Of a DNA stretch of 22,779 bases, positions 6,741-13,548 are shown one piece after another. This DNA comes from an uncultured Collinsella sp. (lineage in GTDB: Bacteria > Actinomycetota > Coriobacteriia > Coriobacteriales > Coriobacteriaceae): assembly GCA_902492755.1 (NCBI GenBank), contig CABUNB010000041.1:1-22779 (forward strand). Reading direction: 5' to 3'. Position 1 is the stretch's first letter. Every line of letters starts with the position of its first letter. Position numbers and translations under genes: made by a program. The notes beneath the pieces are model-generated. The model saw only the letters and a program-made list of their open reading frames with translations, was not told the DNA's origin and did no database searches.

Positions 6741-7457
6741 TTAGAACAGGAGGGCGTAGATGACGGCGATGACGACGGAGGGAAGCATATTGGCCGTGCG
6801 GAAGGTCTGAGGACGGATGAGGTTGACGCCGACGCAGAAGATGAGCATGGAGCCTACGAGCGAAAGGCTGTTGAGGGCAGCCGTGGTCATGATGGGGGAG
6901 AGCGCGCCGGCAAACAACGTGATCGTCCCCTGGAACACGGCGACGGGCAGGGCGGAGAAGATGCAGCCGCGGCCGAGCGAGGCCGTCATGGTGCAGACGA
7001 TGATGCAGTCCAGTGCACCCTTGAGGGCAAGCGTTGACCAGTCGCCGAGCAGGCCGTCCTGGATCGATCCCACAATGGCCATGGCGCCGATGCACACGGT
7101 GAGTGAAGTCGAGACAAAAGCGTTGGTGAACTCGTTATCGCCCTCACTGCCAGTCTTGCGCTTGAGCCATTCGCCAAGGTTCTCGATGGCGGCCTCCAAG
7201 TTGATGGCCTCGCCGATGAGCGAACCGAGCGCAAATGAGACGATGAGCATGGTGGTACCGGTGGTCGCTAGCGCCTTTCCATCGATGATGAGCATCTTTT
7301 GCATGGTGCCGCCCAGGCCGATAAACAGGACGCACAGCCCCGATGCTTTCATGAGCGTGTCTTGGATGCGCGGTGTAATGAAGCGGCCGCCCGCTAATCC
7401 CAAAAGACCGCCCGCAACTAAAAGCGCAACGTTGATGATTGTTCCCAAGCCTGGCAT
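6741..7457 (-). CDS. DUF554 family (YdfK-like) integral membrane protein
   Basis: A 238-residue, very hydrophobic protein with about seven membrane segments. The N-terminus (PGLGTIINVALLVAGGLLG, then GRFITPRIQDTLMKASGLC) and the central TNAFVSTSLTVCIGAMAIVGS are typical of the DUF554/YdfK family of putative transporters of unknown substrate. The start is ATG 7455-7457, behind AGGAGGG; an upstream in-frame start at 7514 would add a non-membranous tail and lacks an SD. It lies upstream of the TerB operon on the same strand with an 87-bp gap that holds a separate promoter, so co-transcription is not required. Family assignment is strong; function unknown. Confidence 0.85.
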   Translation of the reverse strand: MPGLGTIINVALLVAGGLLGLAGGRFITPRIQDTLMKASGLCVLFIGLGGTMQKMLIIDGKALATTGTTMLIVSFALGSLIGEAINLEAAIENLGEWLKRKTGSEGDNEFTNAFVSTSLTVCIGAMAIVGSIQDGLLGDWSTLALKGALDCIIVCTMTASLGRGCIFSALPVAVFQGTITLFAGALSPIMTTAALNSLSLVGSMLIFCVGVNLIRPQTFRTANMLPSVVIAVIYALLF

Positions 7458-7526
7458 GAGCCCTCCTGTATTGATGCCAACGTGGCAATCGTAGCAGAAC
7501 GAAATGCGAGGCACGTCGCGACTCGT

Positions 7527-7552
7527 CTAATACGTTATATAAGTGGTATTAG
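7527..7552. promoter_or_regulatory. AT-rich palindrome upstream of the DUF554 gene (operator-like)
   Basis: CTAATAC (7527-7533) and GTATTAG (7546-7552) form a 7-bp perfect dyad around an inner palindrome TTATATAA. It lies about 70 bp upstream of the DUF554 start and 24 bp after the stop of the surface-protein operon. There is no U-tract on either side, so an operator for a dimeric regulator overlapping a promoter (TATATAA-like -10) is more likely than a terminator. The regulator is unknown. Confidence 0.4.
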
Positions 7553-7575
7553 GAATGATGCGCAGCATTTAAGCC

Positions 7576-9006
7576 TCAGGTGGTTGTCGGGACATAGGGA
7601 TAGTAGTCAAAGCGCAGTGTCATAAGCCGCTGTGGGGATTCAATAGCCGCGGCGATGATATTGGCATCGCGGGCACGATCAAACCCTTCGAGTTCGATCT
7701 GATACGAGACGTCTTGCATAATGTCCAGACGTCGCCAGGCTAGAAGTGTGTCGCCATCGAATTCCAAGGTCTTGCTTCCGTCTGGGGCAACGGCGTATAG
7801 ACGCAGTTTAGCGGTGGTTGCAGGGTCGACAACCGTGACCTTTTTAATTTCGTTTCGAGTATTCTTGGCGCCCAACAAGGTGAGCAGTGTTGGGGCAACG
7901 ACCTCGCCCGATGGCAAAAAGACGACTTCGATGGATTCAGGAAATGCGATGATGGCCGACTTGCGGACGGGCTGATTGGCGGCGGCAACTTCGATGTTCG
8001 CGGCATCGATGACCTCTGTGTGGTCGAGGGCGGCAAGCACGCAGCAGTTACCTTCATCGATCTCCTGAGGATCAGCAAGCCCCAGACTGTCCGCGAGCTC
8101 GGGATCGTTTGGATCGGCAGCGGGCTCATTCGGTGCTTCGAAAGAAGCTGGGACGCTGTTTGTCGGCGACGGCGTGTCGCCCGCACCTGCTTCTTTGTCC
8201 GCGCTTTCTTCTTGTATGGTTGCGTTGATGGGTTCGTCGTTTGAGGGGAGCGTCTTGGCGTTAGGCGCGGAGGGGAGAATTCCGATGGCTCCGGATCCAT
8301 TCCACTCCATTTCGAGAAGCGCCGGGTCGGCAAGAATGCGTTGCCTGCTTTGCGCGTGGGCATCGATTTTAATAGAGCCTGCCTCTATCCCTCGTGTAAG
8401 GCTGAGTGATCCGGCTGACTTCTCGAAATGAGCGTCTGTGTCTTTGGTGCTGACGGCGTAGAACAGCAGGGATGCTTCTCCCGCCGCGATGGCATCGGTG
8501 TCGGCTTTGGTCAGCCGCAACGATGCCGTGAATGAGAGGGTGGGCTGCGTGTCGTCTGCATTCGCGGCGGCGCAGCCCAGACATATACCGCCTCCTTTCT
8601 CGAAAAACGCACCGTCGAAGGCGACCTTCGCTCCGTTCGCCGAGTCATCGACCGAAGCGATGTCGATGCGCAGCTCTAAATTGCATGGATCGCCATCTGC
8701 ATCGAGCACAACCGAGCGCCATGTGCAGACAGCGCACCCCGCCTGGGAGCCGTTTGCCTTGTTCGAACGATTGATATCCACGACTATCGAGCCGTCCGTA
8801 TTACGACGAAGGCATCCCGAGGTTGAGATTGCGGCCTGTGCGATCGAAAAACGCTTGCACGCAATGGCGCTCGATGGATTTGGTGCGGAGCTTAGGGCTG
8901 CTGGTAAGGAGCCTGCCATGACGGGAGTCGCCCAAGCGGCGACAGGCGTTCCGGTTGCGAGCGCGCCGCAGAGTGCGACGACGGGCAAAAGGTTCTTCGA
9001 TGCCAT
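7576..9006 (-). CDS. Secreted cysteine-containing surface protein of unknown function
   Basis: A 476-residue protein with an N-terminal signal peptide (hydrophobic core LLPVVALCGALATG, probable cleavage after AWA near residue 26). The mature N-terminal half holds several paired cysteines (GCLRRN, GCAVCTW, GICLGCA) and beta-rich stretches such as SFTASLRLTKADTDAIAAGE. A Pro/Ala/Asp/Glu-rich linker follows in the middle, then NCCVL and a second beta-rich domain up to YYPYVPTTT. No C-terminal membrane anchor or LPXTG motif is present, so it is either released or held by partners. The start is ATG 9004-9006 behind AAGGAGA. It is the last gene of a five-gene envelope operon, 18 bp after the small anchored protein. 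No family recognised; the cysteines suggest disulfides formed outside the cell. Confidence 0.7.
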   Translation of the reverse strand: MASKNLLPVVALCGALATGTPVAAWATPVMAGSLPAALSSAPNPSSAIACKRFSIAQAAISTSGCLRRNTDGSIVVDINRSNKANGSQAGCAVCTWRSVVLDADGDPCNLELRIDIASVDDSANGAKVAFDGAFFEKGGGICLGCAAANADDTQPTLSFTASLRLTKADTDAIAAGEASLLFYAVSTKDTDAHFEKSAGSLSLTRGIEAGSIKIDAHAQSRQRILADPALLEMEWNGSGAIGILPSAPNAKTLPSNDEPINATIQEESADKEAGAGDTPSPTNSVPASFEAPNEPAADPNDPELADSLGLADPQEIDEGNCCVLAALDHTEVIDAANIEVAAANQPVRKSAIIAFPESIEVVFLPSGEVVAPTLLTLLGAKNTRNEIKKVTVVDPATTAKLRLYAVAPDGSKTLEFDGDTLLAWRRLDIMQDVSYQIELEGFDRARDANIIAAAIESPQRLMTLRFDYYPYVPTTT

Positions 9007-9024
9007 GGGGTCTCCTTAGCTAAT

Positions 9025-9306
9025 TTAGTGCGGCCTGTCCGTGTTTCGTTTCTGGCTGCGTTTGATGTGCAGACCGAGGCCGGCGGTTCCCGCGCCTGCT
9101 GCCGTGGCGCCTGCTGCCAAGAGCCATCGTCTGTCGTCTGTCTGTGCCAACGGTTCCTCGCGGTTGCCGCGGTCGAGCTCCGAGAGGTCGACCGTCACTT
9201 GCGTGGCGGCCTGCGCCTGTTCTTGCTGGGCAAAAGCCATGGCTGGCGCAAACGCTAGGATACTGACGGCGGCGGCCAGGGCGACGGCCTTATGCCGTGT
9301 GCGCAC
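9025..9306 (-). CDS. Small exported protein with sorting-signal-like C-terminus (LAQTD)
   Basis: A 93-residue protein. A signal peptide (HKAVALAAAVSILAFAPAMA, cleavage near AFA at 26) is followed by a short polar part with VTVDLSELDRGNREE. It then has the order typical of a Gram-positive cell-wall sorting signal: LAQTDD, a Gly/Ala-rich hydrophobic stretch (LLAAGATAAGAGTAGLGL) and a basic tail (KRSQKRN). The pentapeptide deviates from LPXTG at Pro (Ala) and Gly (Asp), so it may be a degenerate signal or simply a membrane anchor. The start is GTG 9304-9306, overlapping the preceding gene by 17 bp, with no strong SD, so translation is probably coupled. With almost no mature domain, it may act as a membrane peg for neighbouring proteins. 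Confidence 0.65.
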   Translation of the reverse strand: MRTRHKAVALAAAVSILAFAPAMAFAQQEQAQAATQVTVDLSELDRGNREEPLAQTDDRRWLLAAGATAAGAGTAGLGLHIKRSQKRNTDRPH

Positions 9307-9889
9307 CGGGCTCGACCGTCCAGGTGATCGTTGCAGCCTGATCGCCTTCGCCGGTTACGTGGAAGATGTCGCGCGTGACACGGGCGACGTTTCCGCTTGT
9401 CTTGAGCTTAATTTTGTCCGTGCCGCCGGCAATGCCCTGGTAGCCCATGTCGAAGGCTGCATTCTTGGAAAGATCGAGGCCCGTCCCCTGCATTGCGGCG
9501 CTGGCGTTCTGGAGTGCGCCGTCGGGGCCGACCTTAAAGTCGATGGAGTTCTGCGCGGTTCCGGCCTTGGCGTCGGCGGCAATGGTCCAGGTGTTCATGG
9601 CGTCGATCTTCATGTTGGTGACATGGATGCCGTAGGCCGAATGATTGTCGATGGTGGTCGCGTCTTCTGAGGGGCCCTGAAGCGTGCCGTCGGCCTTGGC
9701 GACGAAGGGAATAACCGTCGGAACTTTGAACTCAACGTTGTCGATCTCGGTCCTGACCATTACTTTCGTTGTTCCAGCGCGCCCGGCTGCCAGAGCTGGC
9801 GTCGGGGTGGCGCCCATTGCGAGCGCGAGCGCGAGCCCTGCGCCCACGACGAGCGCTCTGGCTCCGTTCATGTTCCTGGTGATGTCCAT
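9290..9889 (-). CDS. Exported beta-rich surface protein of unknown function
   Basis: A 199-residue protein with a signal peptide (ALVVGAGLALALAMGATPTP, cleavage near ALAAG at 35). The mature part is Gly/Ala/Asp/Thr-rich with alternating hydrophobic residues, consistent with beta strands: TKVMVRTEIDNVEFKVPTVI, IHVTNMKIDAMNTWTIAAD, and a C-terminal AATITWTVEPG. The last segment resembles the closing strand of secreted coat proteins found in repeated sets in Coriobacteriia and Firmicutes; it lacks the two WxL motifs of true WxL proteins. The ATG (9887-9889) follows AAAGGAA. It sits third in the envelope operon. Export is clear; function is not. Confidence 0.7.
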   Translation of the reverse strand: MDITRNMNGARALVVGAGLALALAMGATPTPALAAGRAGTTKVMVRTEIDNVEFKVPTVIPFVAKADGTLQGPSEDATTIDNHSAYGIHVTNMKIDAMNTWTIAADAKAGTAQNSIDFKVGPDGALQNASAAMQGTGLDLSKNAAFDMGYQGIAGGTDKIKLKTSGNVARVTRDIFHVTGEGDQAATITWTVEPGAHTA

Positions 9890-9979
9890 GGTCGTTCCTT
9901 TCTATTCGCCGCGGGCCGTCCCCGCGATGATTGGACGAATGCTGGTGAATTGCGTGCGGTGCCGCGTCGGCTGAAAAAG

Positions 9980-10489
9980 CTAGTTCTCGGTTTGCTCAAC
10001 CCGTACCTTGACACGTGTCGGATTGCCGTGGCTGTCGAGGGTCTTGGCATCGAGTGCTTGGATCTCGATGTACGCCTCGCCTTCTTTGATGTCGCCGGCG
10101 GGGCACGTCTCGATTGTCTTGCCGGTCTCGACCACACCGGATTCGTACATGGTCTCGTCGTTTTGGATGACGCGGAATCGCTGGGGAAATTTATTGTCTT
10201 GGACGTTTTGCACGTTGACGCGCAGCTTGCCGTCCTCCTGCAGCTGAGCGACCGGTGCGACCGAAATCGTCATCATGTTGTCGCGGACGATGGCGTCGAG
10301 CTCATCTTGGATTTCTTGGCGCGATTTACCCTCTGCCGTCGTGACTGAGGCGCCCGCTTCGGGCACGGGCTGCGACTGCCAGGCGTATAGCCCTACGGCG
10401 ACAAGGGCGCAGACGATAGCCAGGCAGACAACGACGAGTTTCTTGCGACGCCCCAGTCCTGCAAGGCGGGGCGGCTTCTTCGCACTCAT
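9980..10489 (-). CDS. Membrane-anchored extracellular protein
   Basis: A 169-residue protein with a basic cytoplasmic N-terminus (AKKPPRLAGLGRRKK), one hydrophobic segment (LVVVCLAIVCALVAVGLYAW, about 18-37), and an extracellular domain. That domain begins with a helical stretch (SRQEIQDELDAIVRDNM) followed by beta-rich sequence ending in VKVRVEQTEN. The lack of a clear cleavage site suggests an N-terminal anchor. The ATG (10487-10489) overlaps the stop of the preceding gene in ATGA, so the two are translationally coupled. A 90-bp gap separates it from the next gene. No family recognised; the helix-plus-beta layout could mediate assembly of the neighbouring secreted proteins, which is inference. 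Confidence 0.7.
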   Translation of the reverse strand: MSAKKPPRLAGLGRRKKLVVVCLAIVCALVAVGLYAWQSQPVPEAGASVTTAEGKSRQEIQDELDAIVRDNMMTISVAPVAQLQEDGKLRVNVQNVQDNKFPQRFRVIQNDETMYESGVVETGKTIETCPAGDIKEGEAYIEIQALDAKTLDSHGNPTRVKVRVEQTEN

Positions 10490-10782
10490 GCGGCGTCCTT
10501 GGTGGTGTAGACACGTGCGAACGTGGACGGGTCCGCTCCAAAGAGCATGTGAAGCATCAGGCGGCGCGAGTAGATGAGCTCGTCGAAGTCGTGAGGGAGC
10601 TCGATATCGTGGATACGCGCGATGTGGTGGGCGAGCGCCGAGAACGACTCGGGGTCGCAGATAACATCGGTGGTGACGTGGTAGACCGCCGTATCGGGGA
10701 ACGCCTCTTCGTCGAAAGGCAGGAGATAGGGATCGTCGTCGACCTCGATGGCGACGCCGTACTGGGGCCAGTAATATGCCAT
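10486..10782 (-). CDS. Small cytoplasmic protein of unknown function (98 aa)
   Basis: A 98-residue acidic protein without signal peptide or membrane segment, starting at ATG 10780-10782 behind GGGAGG. It is the first gene of the envelope operon and overlaps the next by 4 nt. The sequence YYWPQYGVAIEVDDDP, and the later stretch VTTDVICDPESFSALAHHIA, faintly recall the core of DUF559/Vsr-like endonuclease-fold proteins (a hydrophobic strand ending in an E-x-D pair, then a strand and helix). However, the basic and catalytic follow-up residues are missing and the protein is short. It may be a reduced, non-catalytic relative; that is speculation. Otherwise it is an unassigned protein whose position suggests regulation or export coupling. 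Confidence 0.55.
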   Translation of the reverse strand: MAYYWPQYGVAIEVDDDPYLLPFDEEAFPDTAVYHVTTDVICDPESFSALAHHIARIHDIELPHDFDELIYSRRLMLHMLFGADPSTFARVYTTKDAA

Positions 10783-11128
10783 GGGAACCTCCCTGCTTCT
10801 GGGACCAAAACTTCTATCGGTTTTGGCTGTCGACGCCGACCGTATCAGCCGCTACTTGACCAATTTCTGACCAAATGCTTGACGGATTGATATCTCCGCA
10901 GGTAAAAGGCAGTAAAAATTACTTCAACTTTTTTCGAGCGACATTTACGCGATCGGCGACGGCGGGGCGATATGTGTCAAAAGCATCGTCTGCCGAGGAA
11001 ACCTTGCCGCTCGCCGAATTGCACGAACGTAAAAATCGCCAATTATGGAGACGGTCTCGAACACGTCGACGAAACGATGCGGTAACATCTCCCTGCAAAC
11101 ACTGTAGTTAGCTAAAGGGGGAGTTCGC
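10783..11128. other. Divergent intergenic region between envelope operon and LDH-Etf operon
   Basis: 346 bp without a convincing gene. It must hold promoters for both directions. Near the minus-strand start there is a hairpin, CCAAAAC (10805-10811) with GTTTTGG (10820-10826), in the leader of the envelope operon. A TTGACC/TGACC/TTGACG cluster occurs at 10856-10881. On the plus side a possible -10 TAACAT (11083-11088) lies about 40 bp before the LDH start, but no good -35 is seen. The LDH SD (AAAGGGGGAG, 11114-11123) is strong. Confidence 0.4.
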
Positions 11129-12730
11129 GTGTCTGCAACCATCAAACCCTTCACCGACGAGTTCGAAGAGTATGGCCGCGATGAATCTCGTGCATCGGGC
11201 GAAGCATCGAGCATCTCGTTTCCGACAACGGAAGACGAGGTCCGTGCCATTTTGGAAACGCTCCATGCCGAGCGTGTCCCGGTAACGGTTCAGGGCGCCC
11301 GAACCGGCCTTGCCGCCGGTGCCGTGCCCCACGGTGGGCATATCCTCAATACTTCCCGTATGAATCGCTACTTGGGCCTTCGCCGCGATGAACAAGGCCA
11401 ATTTCTGCTGCGCGCGGAGCCGGGCGTTGTGCTCTCGGAGCTGCGTAAGCAGCTGAGCAAGAAAGTACTGCCGACCGCTGGTTGGGACCAGGCATCGCTT
11501 GAGGCCTACGAGGAGTTCCAAGAGTCCCCCGAGCAGTTCTTTCCCACCGATCCCACCGAGGCATCTGCCTGTCTGGGCGGCATGGCGGCATGCAACGCCT
11601 CCGGCGCCCGCAGCTACGCTTACGGTCCCATACGCCCGCATGTCACGGGACTCCACGTCGCGCTGGCTGATGGCGATTTGCTTGAGCTTCAGCGCGGCGA
11701 GGCTTTTGCCCAGGGCCGCCACCTGTCGCTCGTGACGGCAGAGGGTCATACATTCGAGCTTGATCTTCCTGACTACACCATGCCCAAGACCAAAAATGCC
11801 TCGGGGTATTTTGTTGCGGACGATATGGACGCCATCGATCTTTTTATCGGTGCGTGCGGCACGCTCGGCGTCATTACCGAGCTCGAGATCGCCCTGCAGG
11901 CGGCACCTTCGGTCGTATGGGGTGTGAGTTGCTTTTTCGATAGCGAAGACAAGGCCGTGTCCTTTACCGATTCCGTGCGTCCCGTGCTGTCCCATGCCGC
12001 CGCTATTGAGTATTTCGATGCTGGCGCCCTGGATATCCTGCGTCGCCAGCGCGAGCAGTCGACCGCGTTTGCCTCGCTGCCGGCGCTCGACGACGAGGCA
12101 AAGGTCTGTGTCTACGTGGAGCTCGACTGCGATGACGAAGCGCAGGCGACCGAGGAGCTGTACCACCTGGGATGGGTGCTGGAGCTTGCGGGCGGCAGCG
12201 ACGATGCGACATGGGTCGCCCGCACCGAAGTCGATCGCGAGTGTCAGCGATTCTTCCGCCATGCGGTGCCCGAGAGCGTCAACATGCTCATCGACGAGCG
12301 TCGCCGCACGGATCCCACCATCACCAAACTGGGCTCGGACATGTCGGTGCCCAACGCACGCTTGGCCGATGTCATTGCCCTCTATCGCCGCACGTTGGCC
12401 GAAAGCGGGCTTGAGTCTGCCGCCTGGGGGCACATCGGTAACAACCATCTGCATGTGAACATTCTGCCGCGCGATGCGCAGGATTACCGCCGCGGCGGAG
12501 AACTCTTTGCCCAGTGGGCTTCCGAGGTCACGGCCATGGGCGGCGCCGTCTCCGCCGAACACGGCGTCGGCAAGATCAAGGCGGGCTTCCTGGAGACGAT
12601 GTACGGCCACGAGGCCATGGTCGAGTCGGCGCGGCTCAAGCTCCAGCTCGATCCTGCCGGGCAGCTGGGTCGCGGTAACCTGTTTTCGGAGAAGCTCTTG
12701 GATGAGCTCGTCCAGAAAGGGGGCGCGTGA
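11129..12730 (+). CDS. FAD-binding oxidase / D-lactate dehydrogenase (GlcD family), Etf-linked
   Basis: A 533-residue flavoprotein of the vanillyl-alcohol-oxidase/GlcD superfamily that oxidises 2-hydroxy acids such as lactate or glycolate. Seen: the FAD-binding loop VTVQGARTGLAAGAVPHGG (52-70), FFPTDPTEASACLGGMAACN (137-156) in the place of the family's FPPDP...GGN.A.N motif, LGVITELEIAL, and the C-terminal active-site motifs GHIGNNHLHVNI (about 433-444) and AEHGVGKIK (about 477-485). GTG 11129 follows AAAGGGGGAG. The next two genes are etfB and a ferredoxin-domain etfA, overlapping or touching, so electrons from substrate FAD most likely pass to the Etf. This gene set matches the LDH-EtfAB complexes of anaerobes (Acetobacterium woodii lctBCD), which drive NAD reduction by lactate at the cost of reduced ferredoxin. 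The exact substrate is not shown by sequence. Confidence 0.85.
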   Translation: MSATIKPFTDEFEEYGRDESRASGEASSISFPTTEDEVRAILETLHAERVPVTVQGARTGLAAGAVPHGGHILNTSRMNRYLGLRRDEQGQFLLRAEPGVVLSELRKQLSKKVLPTAGWDQASLEAYEEFQESPEQFFPTDPTEASACLGGMAACNASGARSYAYGPIRPHVTGLHVALADGDLLELQRGEAFAQGRHLSLVTAEGHTFELDLPDYTMPKTKNASGYFVADDMDAIDLFIGACGTLGVITELEIALQAAPSVVWGVSCFFDSEDKAVSFTDSVRPVLSHAAAIEYFDAGALDILRRQREQSTAFASLPALDDEAKVCVYVELDCDDEAQATEELYHLGWVLELAGGSDDATWVARTEVDRECQRFFRHAVPESVNMLIDERRRTDPTITKLGSDMSVPNARLADVIALYRRTLAESGLESAAWGHIGNNHLHVNILPRDAQDYRRGGELFAQWASEVTAMGGAVSAEHGVGKIKAGFLETMYGHEAMVESARLKLQLDPAGQLGRGNLFSEKLLDELVQKGGA

Positions 12731-13548
12731 AGATGAGCGATTTCCATATGGTGGTGTGCGTCAAGGCGGTGCCGGGCAGCACCGAGGTCAAGATGGACCC
12801 CAAGACCAATACCATCGTGCGCGATGGCAAGCAGGCGGTCATTAATCCCTTTGACGCGAGCGCTTTGGAATGCGCGCTGGCGCTGAAGGACGACTTTATC
12901 GGCTTTGGCATGGACGTGCGCGTAACGGTGGTGTCGATGGGCATCCCCGCGACCGAATCGCTGCTGCGCGACTGCATCGCCCGCGGTGCCGACGACGCGC
13001 TGCTGCTGACCGACCGAGCCTTTGCGGGCGCCGATACCCTAGCCACCACCTATGCCCTCAAATGCGGCATCGAGGCACTCGATGAGGACTTTGACCTGCT
13101 CATCTGCGGCAAGATGGCAGTGGACGGCGATACGGCCCAGATCGGCCCCGAGCTGGCCGGCGCCTTTGAGATCCCCTGCGTGACCGACGTGAGCTGTGTG
13201 CAGAGCGCGGGATTTACGACGTGTGGCTCGCTGGCGCTCGTCCACGGCTGCGATGCCGGCGAGGAGACGGTGTACCTGGAGAGGCCGTGTGCGATGACGA
13301 CCGCCAAGGAGATTGGCCAGCTGCGCATGCCGAGTATTGCCGGTATTCGCGCGGCCGAGGATGCAGACGTGCGCGTGGCCAGCGCTGCCGACGTAAACGC
13401 CGATCCTTCGCGTTGCGGCCTTGCCGGATCACCGACGCAGGTCGTGCGCTCGTTTGTGCCCGACCGTGACCAAACGTGCGAGGCCGTTGAGGGAACGGCG
13501 TCCGAGCAGGCGGTAAAACTTGCCAAGATTATCGAGGGGATGGCATAG
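12727..13548 (+). CDS. etfB: Electron transfer flavoprotein beta subunit
   Basis: A 273-residue protein with EtfB features: VVCVKAVPGSTEVKMDP near the start, INPFDASALECALALKD, RGADDALLLTDRAFAGADTL, and the nucleotide-binding stretch DLLICGKMAVDGDTAQIGPE. This last loop is the site that binds the bifurcating FAD or AMP in the family; its DGDTAQ form is typical of bifurcating Etfs. GTG 12727 overlaps the LDH stop by 4 nt; ATG 12733 is an equally spaced alternative, both served by AAAGGGGG at 12717-12724. It pairs with the EtfA encoded directly downstream. Confidence is high for the subunit and moderate for bifurcation. Confidence 0.92.
   Translation: MKMSDFHMVVCVKAVPGSTEVKMDPKTNTIVRDGKQAVINPFDASALECALALKDDFIGFGMDVRVTVVSMGIPATESLLRDCIARGADDALLLTDRAFAGADTLATTYALKCGIEALDEDFDLLICGKMAVDGDTAQIGPELAGAFEIPCVTDVSCVQSAGFTTCGSLALVHGCDAGEETVYLERPCAMTTAKEIGQLRMPSIAGIRAAEDADVRVASAADVNADPSRCGLAGSPTQVVRSFVPDRDQTCEAVEGTASEQAVKLAKIIEGMA

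Noticed and set aside
9290..9889. WxL-domain surface protein
   Set aside because: The C-terminal TITWTVEPG looks similar in style, but the two W-x-L motifs that define the family are absent.
11056..11075. CGAAC-containing strings upstream of the LDH gene as a second SOS box
   Set aside because: The right half (GTTYG) is missing; the match is to one half-site only.
11108..12610. 500-codon minus-strand frame opposite the LDH gene
   Set aside because: Shadow; the plus strand shows clear FAD-oxidase motifs, an SD and an operon with etfBA.
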